NCBI RefSeq assembly: GCF_934230905.1
Contig: NZ_CAKQFJ010000051.1
Span: forward strand, 1-5,949
DNA: 5,949 nt
Direction: 5' to 3'
From: an uncultured Veillonella sp.
GTDB lineage: Bacteria > Bacillota > Negativicutes > Veillonellales > Veillonellaceae
Shown: positions 1 to 5,677 of the stretch, in pieces
Layout: every line of letters starts with the position of its first letter
Numbering within the stretch: the first letter of the stretch is position 1
Made by a program: the position numbers and the translations under genes
The notes under the pieces: model-generated
Databases searched by the model: none
Told to the model about the DNA's origin: nothing
What the model saw: only the letters and a program-made list of their open reading frames with translations

Positions 1-3000
1 TGCTGATGGCGTAGTTAAATACGATCTTAACAATACTGTAAACTTAACTCCATCCGGTTCCTTAACAATTGGTGATACGGTAGTTAACAATGGTGGTTTG
101 ACTATCAATAATGGTCCATCCATTACTAAGACTGGTATCAACGCTGCTAACTTGAACATTACTAATGTGAAAGCTGGTATTAACGATACTGATGCAGTTA
201 ACGTAAAACAATTGAAAGATGCTCGTACAGTTGTAACGTCTAACGATAATTCCGTAACAGTTAACAAAACTGAAAATGGTAACCAAGTAACTTATGACTT
301 GCATGTAGCTCCTGGTGCTGCACAATCCGTATGGAATGTGAAATCCACAGGTAATACAACTGCTGATTCTGAAACAACTGCAAAAACTATCTCTGATGGT
401 AAAACAGTTGAAATGGCAGCCGGTAAAAACTTAACTGTTAAACAAACTAGCAACAACGACGGTGCTAAAGTTGAATTCGACTTGGCTAACGATATCAAGA
501 TTGGTAACGATGGCAAAGACGGTAAAGACGGCGTTGACGGCAAAATCGGCGTAAACGGTAAAGATGGTTCTGCTGTTGTGATCAACGGTAAAGATGGTTC
601 CATCGGTCTTAATGGTAAGGACGGCAAAGACGGCATTACTATTCGTGGTGAAAAAGGTCAAGATGGTGTTAACGGCGTAAATGGTAAAGATGGTATCACT
701 CGTATCGTATACGAAGACAAAAACAACAACAAACACGAAGTTGCTACTACTGATGACGGCATGAAATATGCTGGCGATGATGCACAAGGTGCTGACAAAT
801 CCAAAGTGATCGCTAAGAAATTAAACGAAACTATGGACGTTGTTGGTGGTGCAGATAAGTCTAAATTGACTGACAATAACATCGGTGTAAATAACGTAGA
901 TGGAAAATTGAAAGTTCAATTGTCCAAAGAAGTTAACTTGACTCCAGCTGGTTCCTTAACAATTGGTGGTACTGTAGTTAACAACGATGGCTTAACAATC
1001 ACTGGTGGCCCTTCCATCACTAAGACTGGTATCAATGCTGGTGATACATTCATTACTAATGTAAAAGCTGGTGTAAACAACACTGATGCAGTTAACGTTG
1101 CTCAATTGAAAGAAGCTAAAACAGAAGTTAAGGCTGGTAATAACGTAACTGTAGACACAACTTACGGTAATGATGGCCATGCTATTTACACTGTTAATGC
1201 TAACGATGTAGCTCTTGGCGATGCAGTATTGAAATACTCCGCTAATGGCACTAATACTCAATCCGTTAAATTGTCTCAAGGCTTGAACTTCGTTAACGGT
1301 AACTATACATCTGCTTCCGTTGATGCTAATGGTAAGGTTAAATACGATGTAACAATTGGTAAGGTAAGAGACGGTGTTGATGGTAAACCAGGCGTAGACG
1401 GTAACGATGGTATCGCAACAGTTAAAACTGTAGTTGATACAATCAACAACTCCGGCTGGAAAGGTGATGTTACTGGTAACACAGTCAATAACCATGCTGC
1501 AACAATCGTTAAACCTGGTACAACTGTAAACTTCGGTGCTGGTAAAAACTTAACTGTTGAACAAATCGTTGATAAAGTAACTGGCAATCAAACATACAAC
1601 TATGCATTGTCCGACGATATTAAAGTTGGTCATGATGGTAAAGATGGTAAACCAGGTGTTGACGGTAAAATCGGCGTAAACGGTAAAGATGGTTCTTCCG
1701 TTGTGATCAACGGTAAAGACGGCTCCATTGGTCTTAATGGTAAGGACGGTAAAGACGGTCTTACTATGAAAGGCGAAAAAGGTGCTGACGGTGTAACTCG
1801 TATTGTTTACAACGATAACAACAACAATAAACATGAAGTGGCTACATTGGATGATGGTTTACGTTTTGACGCTAACTCCGGTGGGGAAAAGAAAAATAAA
1901 CTTGGTTCCAAAGTCACTGTAAAAGGTACTGGCACTAAAGCTGATTCCGAATATGATTCCTCTAACATCAAAACTAGCATTACACAAGGTGCTGATGGTA
2001 ATAGCGAAATCAACATCGGTTTGGCTAAAGATTTGAATAACATCAACACAATTAAGAATGGTGGTCCTGCTACTTTCACAATTGGCGGTAACGAATTCAA
2101 ATTCGACGGTGGTAATGTCAATGTTGGTGGTTACAATATCACTAATGTGAAAGCTGGCGTAAACGATACTGATGCGGTTAACGTAAAACAATTGAACTCT
2201 GCTAGAACAGAAGTTGAAGAAGGGGATAACGTAAAAGTAACATCCCGTACTGGTGCTAATGGTCAAACAATCTACAAGGTAAGTGCAAAAGCAACTAACC
2301 TTGGTGATGCAGAATTGAATTACAGAGCTAATGGCGGTGCTAAACAAAAAGTTAAATTGTCTGAAGGCTTGAACTTCATTGATGGTAACTACACAACAGC
2401 TTCCGTTGATGCAAATGGTCAAGTTAAATACGACGTTAACCTTGGTAACATCAAACAAGGTACAGATGGCAAACCAGGCGTAAATGGCAAAGATGGTATC
2501 GCAACAGTTAAAACTGTAGTTGATACAATCAACAATTCCGGTTGGAAAGCTAATGCAACAGGTAATGTGGTAGGTACATCCACTGCAACTATTGTTAAAC
2601 CTGGTAGTACAGTAAATTACGGTGCAGGTAAAAACTTGAACGTAAAACAAACTGTGAACGGCGAAGAACAAACGTATGAATTCGCATTGGATAAAGATTT
2701 GAAAGAGCTTAACAGCGTTCAAACTAATACAATTCACTTAGGTAGCCCAACATCTCATACAACAATCAATTACAATGCAGGTAATGATCGTATCGAGTAC
2801 ACAACTAAGAACGGCACAAAACAAGTAGCTAACTTAGATGATATCTGGACTATCCAAGCTAACGGCCAAGACGTACGACCTGTTGGTGGTAAAGTTAATG
2901 TAGTAGGCGGTAATCATATCAATGTTTCCACAGATGCAGCTGGTAAAATGACTATCAGTGCTGATGGACTTGGTACAATGAACGGCTTCAACGTAAAATC

Positions 3001-4627
3001 TACTGGTAATACAACTAATGATTCCGATAAAACAGCTAAAAACATCACTGATGGTAAAACTGTGGAATTCTCTGGTGGTAAGAACCTCACTGTTAAACAA
3101 ACTAACACTGCTGACGGTGCAAAAGTAGAATTCGCATTGAACAATAACATCGACTTGACTCCAAACGGTTCCGTAAAAATTGGTGACACAGTAGTTAACA
3201 ACGATGGTTTGACCATTAAAAATGGTCCTACTATTACTAAAAACAATGTTGATATGGGTGGCCAACAAATTCACAACGTGAAATCTGGTGGCGATGTAGA
3301 TTCCAATGGCGCTAACATTGGCGACATTAAACGTATCTCCAAAGCTAACGATACTCGTATCAAAGACGGTAACTACGAAGTGAGTCAAAATGGTACTGTT
3401 GAAATGACCTATGTTGATGGTGCTGGTAAACAATTAGTTGATGAACACGGTAACCCTGTGAAAGCAACTATTTCCGGTATCGCTCGTCAAGATCTATCCA
3501 ACATTACTAACGAAGGCAAAAAAGTTATTACTGGCTTAAGCAGTGTTGTTAAAGGCGGTAATAATGTAACTGTTGATACTGCAGTTGATAAAACAACTGG
3601 TCAAAAAACATACACTGTAAATGCTGACCTTTCTGGTGCTAAAGTAAATGCATCCGTTGGTGCAGATGGTTCTGGTGTAGCTAAAGGCCTTAAAAACCCT
3701 GTAAAAGTAGAAAAAGGTACTCAATACATTGCTGGCGATAACATGGTTGTTGAACGTAAACCTGTTGAAGGCGATGATAAAATTGATAACTCCATTACAT
3801 ACGGTTTGGCTCATGATTTGACTGAAATCAACTCTATCAGCAATGGTGGTGCTACTCTTCGTATTAATGCTAACCCAGGCGGTGACAAATATGATCGTGA
3901 TGCTAGTGTAACTCCAGCTTTTGAAGTTCATGGCGGTAACTTAAGCATGACTGGTAATCGTATTGTAAATCTTGCACCTGGTATTGATGGTACTGATGGC
4001 GTAAACGTTAATCAATTACGTGATTCCTTAACAACTGTTAAGTCTACTGATGGTACTGTAAGAGTTACTGATGTAAGTACTGATCCTAATAAACATGAAT
4101 ATGATTTACATGTTAACCCTGCTGTTGATCCTCGTGTAGATCAATTAAATGAAGAAGTTGGTCATGTAGGTGCACAATCTGCTGCATTGTCCGCATTGAA
4201 ACCTATTCAATATGATCCAATGGAACCAACTCAAATTATGGCTGGTTATGGTAACTACCGTGGTAATTCTGCATTAGCATTGGGCGTAGCTCATTACAAA
4301 AATGAATCCACAATGTTCCATGCAGGCGTATCCTGGGCTGGTGGCAATGGTCATATGATGGCTAACGCTGGTGTAACTTGGAAAGTCGGCAACCGCGATA
4401 GCGAAGCTGCAGTAGCAGATCGTTACCGTAAGGGTCCTATCAGTTCTACATATGCAATGCAAACTGAAGTAGCTTCTATGAAAGCACAAAATGCCGGATT
4501 AAAAGGCGAAGTATCTGATTTGAAATCTGAAAATGAACAAATTAAAGCTCAAAATGCAGGCTTACAAAGCGAAGTAGACCAATTGAAATCTCAAATGGCT
4601 GCTATGATGGCTAAATTAGGTATGTAA
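1..4627 (+). CDS. Trimeric autotransporter adhesin (YadA/Hia-like), 5' partial
   Basis: Giant surface adhesin whose type Vc family mediates attachment, co-aggregation and biofilm formation. The frame is open from base 2 with no stop before TAA at 4625-4627, giving 1,541 visible residues; the start, signal peptide and N-terminal head lie upstream. The sequence shows YadA-type neck motifs (ITNVKAG..DTDAVNVKQL) at about 158, 1052, 2138 and 3962, and a degenerate one at 3269. It also shows Trp-ring-like segments, two collagen-like Gly-X-Y modules, and a C-terminal four-strand YadA anchor at 4151-4390. There are no cysteines, as is usual for a secreted fibre. Oddly, the barrel is not the C-terminus: a 78-residue coiled-coil tail follows. 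Family knowledge says three chains form one 12-stranded barrel with the fibre outside. Similarity to Veillonella Hag1/VtaA-type adhesins is inferred from architecture; the exact orthologue cannot be named. Family assignment is very secure, ligand unknown. Confidence 0.96.
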   Translation, partial: ADGVVKYDLNNTVNLTPSGSLTIGDTVVNNGGLTINNGPSITKTGINAANLNITNVKAGINDTDAVNVKQLKDARTVVTSNDNSVTVNKTENGNQVTYDLHVAPGAAQSVWNVKSTGNTTADSETTAKTISDGKTVEMAAGKNLTVKQTSNNDGAKVEFDLANDIKIGNDGKDGKDGVDGKIGVNGKDGSAVVINGKDGSIGLNGKDGKDGITIRGEKGQDGVNGVNGKDGITRIVYEDKNNNKHEVATTDDGMKYAGDDAQGADKSKVIAKKLNETMDVVGGADKSKLTDNNIGVNNVDGKLKVQLSKEVNLTPAGSLTIGGTVVNNDGLTITGGPSITKTGINAGDTFITNVKAGVNNTDAVNVAQLKEAKTEVKAGNNVTVDTTYGNDGHAIYTVNANDVALGDAVLKYSANGTNTQSVKLSQGLNFVNGNYTSASVDANGKVKYDVTIGKVRDGVDGKPGVDGNDGIATVKTVVDTINNSGWKGDVTGNTVNNHAATIVKPGTTVNFGAGKNLTVEQIVDKVTGNQTYNYALSDDIKVGHDGKDGKPGVDGKIGVNGKDGSSVVINGKDGSIGLNGKDGKDGLTMKGEKGADGVTRIVYNDNNNNKHEVATLDDGLRFDANSGGEKKNKLGSKVTVKGTGTKADSEYDSSNIKTSITQGADGNSEINIGLAKDLNNINTIKNGGPATFTIGGNEFKFDGGNVNVGGYNITNVKAGVNDTDAVNVKQLNSARTEVEEGDNVKVTSRTGANGQTIYKVSAKATNLGDAELNYRANGGAKQKVKLSEGLNFIDGNYTTASVDANGQVKYDVNLGNIKQGTDGKPGVNGKDGIATVKTVVDTINNSGWKANATGNVVGTSTATIVKPGSTVNYGAGKNLNVKQTVNGEEQTYEFALDKDLKELNSVQTNTIHLGSPTSHTTINYNAGNDRIEYTTKNGTKQVANLDDIWTIQANGQDVRPVGGKVNVVGGNHINVSTDAAGKMTISADGLGTMNGFNVKSTGNTTNDSDKTAKNITDGKTVEFSGGKNLTVKQTNTADGAKVEFALNNNIDLTPNGSVKIGDTVVNNDGLTIKNGPTITKNNVDMGGQQIHNVKSGGDVDSNGANIGDIKRISKANDTRIKDGNYEVSQNGTVEMTYVDGAGKQLVDEHGNPVKATISGIARQDLSNITNEGKKVITGLSSVVKGGNNVTVDTAVDKTTGQKTYTVNADLSGAKVNASVGADGSGVAKGLKNPVKVEKGTQYIAGDNMVVERKPVEGDDKIDNSITYGLAHDLTEINSISNGGATLRINANPGGDKYDRDASVTPAFEVHGGNLSMTGNRIVNLAPGIDGTDGVNVNQLRDSLTTVKSTDGTVRVTDVSTDPNKHEYDLHVNPAVDPRVDQLNEEVGHVGAQSAALSALKPIQYDPMEPTQIMAGYGNYRGNSALALGVAHYKNESTMFHAGVSWAGGNGHMMANAGVTWKVGNRDSEAAVADRYRKGPISSTYAMQTEVASMKAQNAGLKGEVSDLKSENEQIKAQNAGLQSEVDQLKSQMAAMMAKLGM
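44..223 (+). repeat. Head/neck module A, copy 1
   Basis: This 60-residue coding repeat starts LTPSGSLTIGDTVVNN and ends in a YadA-type neck (ITNVKAGINDTDAVNVKQL, 158 onward). It aligns without gaps to the copy at 938-1117, and its first part aligns to 3155-3292. In the family, such necks join wide beta-structured head pieces to narrower coiled-coil stalk. Confidence 0.85.
329..502 (+). repeat. Trp-ring-like module B, copy 1
   Basis: This 58-residue coding repeat begins with VWNVKSTGNTT and contains GKTVEMAAGKNLTVKQ. It is matched without gaps by 2984-3157. The pattern of an aromatic residue, then NVKxTGN, then a GKNLTVKQ strand, resembles Trp-ring head domains of Hia-like adhesins. The domain name is inferred from pattern; the repeat itself is read directly. 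It runs straight into the collagen-like module. Confidence 0.7.
491..775 (+). repeat. Collagen-like Gly-X-Y module D, copy 1
   Basis: Three runs with glycine at every third residue (mostly GKD, GVD, GVN) contain 8, 6 and 6 glycines. They are separated by the short non-collagen pieces SAVVIN and ITIR. A conserved cap follows (TRIVYEDKNNNKHEVATTDDG). The module recurs at 1616-1876, where the third run is nine residues shorter. Proline is almost absent and the Y position is mostly Asp or Asn, so any triple helix would rely on charge pairing rather than hydroxyproline. Confidence 0.85.
938..1117 (+). repeat. Head/neck module A, copy 2
   Basis: This is the second copy of the 60-residue module, beginning LTPAGSLTIGGTVVNN and ending with a neck (ITNVKAGVNNTDAVNVAQL, 1052 onward). 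Its neck is also the start of the larger duplicated block C. Confidence 0.85.
1052..1564 (+). repeat. Duplicated block C, copy 1 (neck, beta domain, Trp-ring)
   Basis: This 513-bp coding block aligns without gaps to 2138-2650 at a constant offset of 1,086 bp (362 residues). In order it contains a neck, a beta-rich segment (LGDAVLKYSANG, GLNFVNGNYTSASVDANG), a short Gly-X-Y run (GKPGVDGNDG), and TVKTVVDTINNSGW leading into a Trp-ring-like segment with GAGKNLTVEQ. The longest exact DNA match I see is 44 bp (1406-1449 with 2492-2535). Confidence 0.9.
1616..1876 (+). repeat. Collagen-like Gly-X-Y module D, copy 2
   Basis: This is the second Gly-X-Y module: runs of 8, 6 and 3 glycines, the same SSVVIN-type interruption, and the same cap (TRIVYNDNNNNKHEVATLDDG). 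Against 491-775 it lacks three triplets in the third run. The DNA is nearly identical over the first two runs, including silent positions, which points to recent duplication or gene conversion. Confidence 0.85.
2138..2650 (+). repeat. Duplicated block C, copy 2
   Basis: This partner of 1052-1564 starts at the neck ITNVKAGVNDTDAVNVKQL and ends in GAGKNLNVKQ. The beta segment has diverged (LNYRANGGAKQ), while the TVKTVVDTINNSGW stretch is essentially unchanged. Unlike copy 1, it is not followed by a collagen-like module but by a different beta segment (DDIWTIQANGQDVRPVGG, around 2840-2890). Confidence 0.9.
2984..3157 (+). repeat. Trp-ring-like module B, copy 2
   Basis: This second copy of module B begins GFNVKSTGNTT, with phenylalanine in place of the tryptophan of copy 1, and contains GKTVEFSGGKNLTVKQ. 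It leads directly into module A copy 3 rather than into a collagen-like run, so the same brick is used in two different orders in one protein. Confidence 0.7.
3155..3292 (+). repeat. Head/neck module A, copy 3 (divergent neck)
   Basis: The first two thirds match the other A modules (LTPNGSVKIGDTVVNNDG, then NGPTITK). The neck is changed: IHNVKSGGDVDSNGANIGDIKRI replaces the usual NVKAG..DTDAVNVKQL, with one extra residue and no TDAVNV core. The segment continues as a distinct beta domain with DGNYEVSQNG and VDGAGKQLVDEHG (about 3365-3450). Confidence 0.75.
3962..4030 (+). other. Membrane-proximal YadA-type neck
   Basis: The sequence IVNLAPGIDGTDGVNVNQLRDSL is the last neck before the anchor. 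It keeps the GTDxVNVxQL core, with Gly in place of the usual Ala. It marks the change from beta-rich stalk to the short connector that leads into the anchor helix. Confidence 0.8.
4151..4390 (+). other. YadA-type outer-membrane anchor domain
   Basis: A helix (about EVGHVGAQSAALSALKPIQ) precedes four amphipathic beta strands: TQIMAGYGNYRG, NSALALGVAHYKN, STMFHAGVSWAGG and HMMANAGVTWKVG. This matches the roughly 70-residue anchor of type Vc autotransporters, in which three chains build one 12-stranded barrel with the helices in the pore. In typical members the last strand ends the protein with an aromatic residue; here the chain goes on past GVTWKVG. Confidence 0.92.
4391..4624 (+). other. C-terminal coiled-coil tail after the anchor
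   Basis: Seventy-eight residues follow the last anchor strand. From about 4454 they form clean heptads with hydrophobic d positions: VASMKAQ, NAGLKGE, VSDLKSE, NEQIKAQ, NAGLQSE, VDQLKSQ, MAAMMAK. Position a alternates among Val, Asn and Met. A 21-residue unit (KAQNAGL then EV..LKS) is repeated in tandem at 4478-4540 and 4541-4603. From known anchor topology the tail should lie in the periplasm. The chain ends KLGM. Confidence 0.88.
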
Positions 4628-4638
4628 TTAAGATACAA

Positions 4639-4672
4639 ATGGAGGAGGATTCTCCTTGAATCCTCCTGCCAT
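4639..4672 (+). promoter_or_regulatory. Intergenic hairpin masking an SD-like GGAGGAGG
   Basis: A perfect 10-bp stem (4643-4652 with 4658-4667) with a 5-base loop TCCTT is extended by four more pairs (4639-4642 with 4669-4672) across one bulged G. It begins 11 bases after the adhesin stop. No T-tract follows (CGCTTATATTCG), so it is a poor intrinsic terminator. It is more likely a 3' stabiliser, a processing site, or a control element setting expression of the downstream gene. The left arm contains GGAGGAGG, a near-perfect ribosome-binding sequence, hidden in the stem. Confidence 0.7.
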
Positions 4673-4694
4673 CGCTTATATTCGACAATGAAAA

Positions 4695-4698
4695 GAGG
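4695..4698 (+). promoter_or_regulatory. Ribosome binding site for the 265-residue exported protein
   Basis: GAGG lies 7 bases before ATG at 4706, which is the expected spacing. The alternative in-frame ATG at 4688 has no such sequence immediately upstream, so 4706 is preferred as the start. Confidence 0.75.
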
Positions 4699-4705
4699 AA
4701 TAGAT

Positions 4706-5503
4706 ATGAAAAAATCTACAATGCTTGCTTTCACAGCAGCAGCACTTATGAGCGCTGCATCTATTACTGGATATGCTGCTGGCGCACCAACATATGATGA
4801 TAATTTAATTTTGCCTAACCCTGCTTCTACACCAACTACAGGTTCTGTAGTACTTGTTCCTGTGGCAAGTCCACAAACAGTACAAGCGTTACATACATTT
4901 GTACAAGCATGGCAAAATGCTGAAGTAAACTATACAAAAGCTAAAGTTAAACATGATAATCATGAACAAATGACTAAAGCTGAAGTTAAATGGTTACATT
5001 CTAAGGATAAACATAATTATGCGGATTATTTCCGTACACATTCCCTAGGACGTGTCCATGGCTTTGAAGTCGCATTTAATTGGAATGGTGAAAACCGTAA
5101 CAAAAATGAATACGAATTCTTTGATATGCCTAAATACAATGAAAAAGATGGTTTCGTAAATAGCTATGGATTCAATGTATTGCGTGGTATGGTAGATCAA
5201 ATTAATGCAGTTGTTCAAAAGCAAAAAGAAATCGGTGGTCCTATGACTAACGATGAAGCAAGTTCTTTAGAAGATGCAATTTTGGATATCATGGCACAAG
5301 ATCAAGAACATGTGAACAATGAAGATCTTCGTCATATGATGAATGAAACAATTTGGTACGCAGCTAAAGAAACTGTTAAAAACAAAGCAAGTGAAGAACC
5401 TACTGCAGCTGAAGAGCATGTAGTAGATCTTAAAAAAGCAATTAGTGAGCCGGTAGACTCATCTGCTCCGCATACAATTGATCTACGTAAATCAATTCAA
5501 TAG
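4706..5503 (+). CDS. Exported protein of unknown function
   Basis: I do not recognise this 265-residue protein. A classic Sec signal peptide covers residues 1-24 or 1-25: MKKS, an Ala-rich hydrophobic core, then GYA-A or YAA-G for signal peptidase I. There is no lipobox cysteine, no cysteine at all, no SLH domain and no transmembrane segment beyond the signal, so the product should be periplasmic or surface-exposed. A Pro/Thr-rich linker (about 30-58) is followed by predicted helices (about 58-112), an aromatic/Asn-rich middle (FEVAFNWNGENRN, 120-133), two more helical stretches (about 155-225), then an acidic linker ending in two short related motifs, VDLKKAI and IDLRKSI. Eleven histidines occur, six between residues 83 and 118. 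The start at 4706 has a good ribosome site; ATG 4688 would add MKRGID. The gene lies 78 bases after the adhesin on the same strand, suggesting co-transcription and a possible accessory role (inference). Confidence 0.9.
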   Translation: MKKSTMLAFTAAALMSAASITGYAAGAPTYDDNLILPNPASTPTTGSVVLVPVASPQTVQALHTFVQAWQNAEVNYTKAKVKHDNHEQMTKAEVKWLHSKDKHNYADYFRTHSLGRVHGFEVAFNWNGENRNKNEYEFFDMPKYNEKDGFVNSYGFNVLRGMVDQINAVVQKQKEIGGPMTNDEASSLEDAILDIMAQDQEHVNNEDLRHMMNETIWYAAKETVKNKASEEPTAAEEHVVDLKKAISEPVDSSAPHTIDLRKSIQ

Positions 5504-5515
5504 AAAAATAGTAAC

Positions 5516-5574
5516 CCGTATATCTTTATAAACAAATATACGGCCCCTCATATGATGATATAGGGGCCGTATAT
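5516..5574 (+). promoter_or_regulatory. Three-arm competing hairpin downstream of the exported-protein gene
   Basis: Arms 5536-5548 and 5562-5574 form a perfect 13-bp stem (ATATACGGCCCCT with AGGGGCCGTATAT) around a 13-base loop that can itself form a 4-bp ATAT stem. A third element, CCGTATAT at 5516-5523, copies the end of the right arm and can pair over 8 bp with 5536-5543 instead, so two folds exclude each other. No T-tract follows on this strand. On the minus strand the stem is followed by TTGTTTATAAAG, so it could stop leftward transcripts. Confidence 0.65.
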
Positions 5575-5575
5575 A

Positions 5576-5596
5576 CCCTAGAACCCCTAACTAGGG
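5576..5596 (+). other. Small inverted repeat CCCTAG/CTAGGG
   Basis: CCCTAG (5576-5581) and CTAGGG (5591-5596) can form a 6-bp stem with a 9-base loop. The loop contains CCCCT, which could also pair with AGGGG at 5562-5566, adding another competing fold to the adjacent hairpin. Confidence 0.45.
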
Positions 5597-5611
5597 CACA
5601 ATAATCCTTAT

Positions 5612-5650
5612 ACGAATGACGCCACCCTTGTGGGTGGCGTCATTTGTTTT
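5612..5650 (+). terminator. Intrinsic terminator closing the adhesin/exported-protein unit
   Basis: A perfect 13-bp GC-rich stem (5615-5627 with 5632-5644) has a TTGT loop and is followed by TTGTTTTATAT. The stem extends slightly with a G-T and two further pairs. This is a textbook rho-independent terminator for rightward transcription, about 110 bases after the stop codon at 5503. Confidence 0.93.
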
Positions 5651-5677
5651 ATATATAAAAACTATATAATTAATACT

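Noticed and set aside
98..100. In-frame TTG as the start of the adhesin gene
   Set aside because: The same frame is open to the left edge and already encodes a recognisable repeat (LTPSGSLTIGDTVVNN) from base 44. No ribosome site or signal peptide is present, so the gene is simply cut by the window.
491..775. Short regular DNA repeats as a CRISPR-like or non-coding satellite array
   Set aside because: The periodicity is 9 bases or multiples of it, in frame, and is explained by Gly-X-Y codons; there are no spacers of constant length.
1859..2737. Long minus-strand open frame of 292 residues, with other antisense frames across 62-4489
   Set aside because: They lie opposite the secure adhesin frame, are rich in Cys, Phe and Ile in the way low-complexity antisense frames are, have no ribosome sites, and arise because the sense repeats rarely give antisense stops.
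4656..4682. Possible promoter TTGAAT...TATATT before the exported-protein gene
   Set aside because: The spacing is only 15 bases, the -35 is inside a strong hairpin, and the gap is very short; co-transcription with the adhesin is more likely.
4688..4690. Upstream ATG as the preferred start of the exported protein
   Set aside because: It has no nearby ribosome site, while ATG 4706 has GAGG at 7 bases and yields a cleaner signal peptide starting MKKS. It remains possible only if translational coupling through the mini-frame is real.
5536..5574. Hairpin as the main rightward terminator
   Set aside because: No T-tract follows it (it continues ACCCTAGAACCCC). The hairpin at 5612-5650 with TTGTTTT is a far better terminator.
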